Origin: Aplectana chamaeleonis
Taxonomy: Eukaryota > Nematoda > Chromadorea > Rhabditida > Cosmocercidae
Direction: 5' to 3'
NCBI GenBank assembly: GCA_029168955.1
Contig: JAPDOI010000171.1
Span: 806,001 to 870,000 of the forward strand
Length of the DNA: 64,000 nt
A model generated the notes under the pieces. That model was not told the origin of the DNA, made no database searches, and saw only the letters and a list, made by a program, of their open reading frames with translations. A program made the position numbers and the translations under genes. Below, piece by piece: positions 61,401 to 64,000 of this stretch (the first letter of the stretch is position 1; every line of letters starts with the position of its first letter).

Positions 61401-64000
61401 AGCCACAAAGTTTCCGGACAGAGCGCCGCGAAGCGGCGCGAACCCCCCGGCTTATGGTTCCCAGACAAAGCGCCGCGAAGCGGCGCTTTGGCCGGGGTTT
61501 TCCTGATCGTGAGAGCTTTAATTTGTTCAGAAAAGCCACAAAGTTTCCGGGCCGGGGTTTTCCTGGTCGTGAGAGATTTAATTTGTTCAGAAAAGCCGCA
61601 AAGTTTCCGGACAGAGCGCCGCAAAGCGGCGCGAACCCCAACTTATGGTTCCCAGGCTAAGCGCCGCGAAGCGGCGCTTTGACCGGGGTTTTCCTGATCG
61701 TGAGAGATTTAATTTGTTCAGAAAAGCCACAAAGTTTCCGGGCCGGGGTTTTCCTGATCGTGAGAGATTTAATTTGTTCAGAAAAGCCGCAAAGTTTCCG
61801 GACAGAGCGCCGCAAAGCGGCGCGAACCCCCCGGCTTATGGTTCCCAGGCAAAGCGCCGCGAAGCGCTGCGCTTTGACCGGGTTTTCCTGATCGTGAGAG
61901 ATTTAATTTGTTCAGAAAAGCCACAAAGTTTCCGGACAGAGCGCCGCGAAGCGGCGCGAACCCCAACTTATGGTTCCCAGACAAAGCGCCGCGAAGCGCT
62001 TTGGCAGCCAGGGTTTTCCTGATCGTGAGAGATTTAATTTGTTCAGAAAAGCCACAACGTTTCCGGACAGAGCGCCGCGAAGCGGCGCGAACCCCCCGGC
62101 TTATGGTTCCCAGACAAAGCGCCGCGAAGCGGCACTTTGGCCGGGGATTTTCTGATCGTGAGAGATTTAATTTGTTCAGAAAAGCCACAAAGTTTCCGGG
62201 CCGGGGTTTTCCTGGTCGTGAGAGATTTAATTTGTTCAGAAAAGCCGCAAAGTTTCCGGACAGAGCGCCGCGAAGCGGCGCGAACCCCCCGGCTTATGGT
62301 TCCCAGACAAAGCGCCGCGAAGCGGCGCTTTGGCCGGGGTTTTCCTGATCGTGAGAGTTTTAATTTGTTCAGAAAAGCCACAAAGTTTCCAGACAGAGCG
62401 CCGCGAAGAGGCGCGAACCCCCGGCTTATGGTTCCCGGACAAAGCGCCGCGAAGCGGCGCTTCGGCCGGGGTTTTGCTGATCGTGAGAGATTTAATTTAT
62501 TCAGAAAAGCCACAAAGTTTCCGGACGGAGCGCCGCGAAGCGGCGCGAACCCCCGGGCTTATTATCTTCGGACAAAGCGCCGCGAAGCGTCGCTTTGGCC
62601 GGGGTTTTCCTGATCGTGAGAGTTTTAATTTGTTCAGAAAAGCCACAAAGTTTCCAGACAGAGCGCCGCGAAGCGGCGCAAACCCCCCGGCTTATTATTC
62701 CCGGACAAAGCGCCGCTAAGCGTCGCTTTGGCCGGGGTTTTCCTGATCGCGAGAGATTTAATTTGTTCAGAAAAGCCACAAAGTTTCCGGACAGAGCGCC
62801 GCGAAGCGGCGCGAACCCCCCGGCTTATGGTTCCCAGGCAAAGCGCCTCGAAGCGGCACTTTGGCCGGGGTTTTTCTGATTGTGAGAGATTTAATTTGTT
62901 CAGAAAAGCCACAAAGTTTCCGGGCCGGGGTTTTCCTGATCGTGAGAAATTTAGTTTATTCAAAAAAGCCACAAAGTTTATTGTGAGAGATTCAATTTAT
63001 TCAGAAAAGCCACAAAGTTTCCGGACAGAGCGCCGCGAAGCGGCGCGAACCCTCCGGCTTATGGTTCCCAATCAAAGCGCTGCGAAGCGGCACTTTGGCC
63101 GGGGTTTTTCTGATCGTGAGAGCCTTAATTTGTTCAGAAAAGCCACAAAGTTTCCGGGCCGGGGTTTTCCTGATCGTGAGAAATTTAATTTGTTCAGAAA
63201 AGCCGCAAAGTTTCCGGACAGAGCGCCGCAAAGCGGCGCGAAACCCCCGGGTTATGGTTCCCAGGCAAGCGCCGCGAAGCGGCGCTTTGACCGGGTTTTC
63301 CTGATCGTGAGAGATTTAATTTGTTCAGAAAAGCCACAAAGTTTCCTGACAGAGCGCCGCGAAGCGGCGCGAACCCCTGGCTTATGGTTCCCAGACAAAG
63401 CGCCGCGAAGCGGCGCTTTGCCGGGTTTTCCTGATCGTGAGAGCTTTAATTTGTTCAGAAAAGCCACAAAGTTTCCGGGCCGGGGTTTTCCTGGTCGTGA
63501 GAGATTTAATTTGTTCAGAAAAGCCGCAAAGTTTCCGGACAGAGCGCCGCAAAGCGGCGCGAACCCCCCGGCTTATGGTTCCAGGCTAAGCGCCGCGAAG
63601 CGGCGCTGACCGGTTTTCTGATCGTGAGAGATTTGATTTGTTCAGAAAAGCCACAAAGTTTCCGGACAGAGCGCTGCGAAGCGGCGCGAACCCCCCGGCT
63701 TATGGTTCCCAGGCAGAGCGCCGCGAAGCGGCACTTTGGCCGGGGATTTTTCTGATCGTGAGAGCTTTAATTTGTTCAGAAAAGCCACAAAGTTTCCGGG
63801 CCGGGGTTTTCCTGGTCGTGAGAGATTTAATTTGTTCAGAAAAGCCGCAAAGTTTCCGGACAGAGCGCCGCAAAGCGGCGCGAACCCCCCGGCTTATGGT
63901 TCCCAGGCAAAGCGCCGCGAAGCGGCGCTTTGACCGGGGTTTTCCTGATCGTGAGAGATTTAATTTGTTCAGAAAAGCCACAAAGTTTCCGGACAGAGCG
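52430..64000. repeat. Hairpin satellite, 133-bp unit with 193- and 223-bp variants, runs off the window
   Basis: The basic unit contains GAGATTTAATTTGTTCAG, AAAGCCACAAAGTTTCCGG, ACAGAGCGCCGCGAAGCGG, CTTATGGTTCCCAG and TTTTCCTGATCGTGAG. Landmarks recur every 133 bp (52,904, 53,037, 53,170, 53,303). A 193-bp form has a 60-bp internal duplication beginning at GGGCCGGGGTTTTCCT; a 223-bp form adds 30 bp including ACGGGGATGTTTCTGATCGT (near 53,660, 55,035 and 55,390). Each unit has two inverted repeats with a GAA loop, the stronger being CAAAGCGCCGC/GCGGCGCTTTG. Small deletions are frequent. Because 133 is not a multiple of three, only frames of about 60-290 codons arise; those reading FLNKLNLSRSGKP or its plus-strand counterparts are not genes. 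Roughly 70-80 units lie in the window. Confidence 0.95.

Noticed and set aside
52617..63981. Family of ~92-codon proteins reading FLNKLNLSRSGKP on the minus strand and DRERFNLFRKATKFP on the plus strand
   Set aside because: They overlap on both strands at each 133-bp repeat and have no independent support.
52430..64000. Bacterial contamination suggested by REP-like GC hairpins
   Set aside because: The array is joined to the 42-bp satellite and has no bacterial genes; the likeness is limited to the hairpin.

Overview
This window looks like a gene-poor stretch of a nematode genome, most likely a rhabditid. I infer this from the repeats: TTAA-bounded palindromic elements like the PALTTAA class of Caenorhabditis, a CAGGGGTGTGCGG-ended element, and CTACCGTA-type dispersed repeats. 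No DNA or protein search could be run. I found no protein-coding gene, rRNA or intact tRNA that I can defend. Nearly every long open frame is a by-product of tandem repetition.

Positions 1 to about 28,100 are a mosaic of nested non-autonomous DNA transposons and fold-back repeats. At least six elements start with TTAAAGGCA and end with its complement. Two of them lie head to head on one TTAA (2,358-3,454), and one is about 6.7 kb (15,764-22,509) with mirrored arms built of a TA tract plus a ~42-bp minisatellite. A 4.63-kb hAT-like element (22,931-27,563) keeps an exact 8-bp target duplication and carries younger elements inside it. A 687-bp tandem duplication (5,678-7,340), two tRNA-like short repeats and several near-perfect hairpins fill most of the rest.

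Positions 28,098-52,434 are one uninterrupted satellite of 579 units of 42 bp. Only one unit departs from 42 bp, by a single deleted base. Because 42 is a multiple of three, two plus frames and one minus frame stay open for kilobases; the longest is 3,804 codons on the minus strand.

At 52,430-52,434 this satellite joins a second one directly, with five shared bases (ATTCA). The second runs to the window edge. Its basic unit is 133 bp, with 193- and 223-bp variants, and each unit carries two GC-rich hairpins with a GAA loop. Its length varies freely, in sharp contrast to the first array.

The whole suggests heterochromatin-like or chromosome-arm repeat DNA. No telomeric TTAGGC array is visible. 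The most unusual signals are the rigid 42-bp length, the direct contact between two unrelated satellites, and the symmetrical minisatellite-armed TTAA element.
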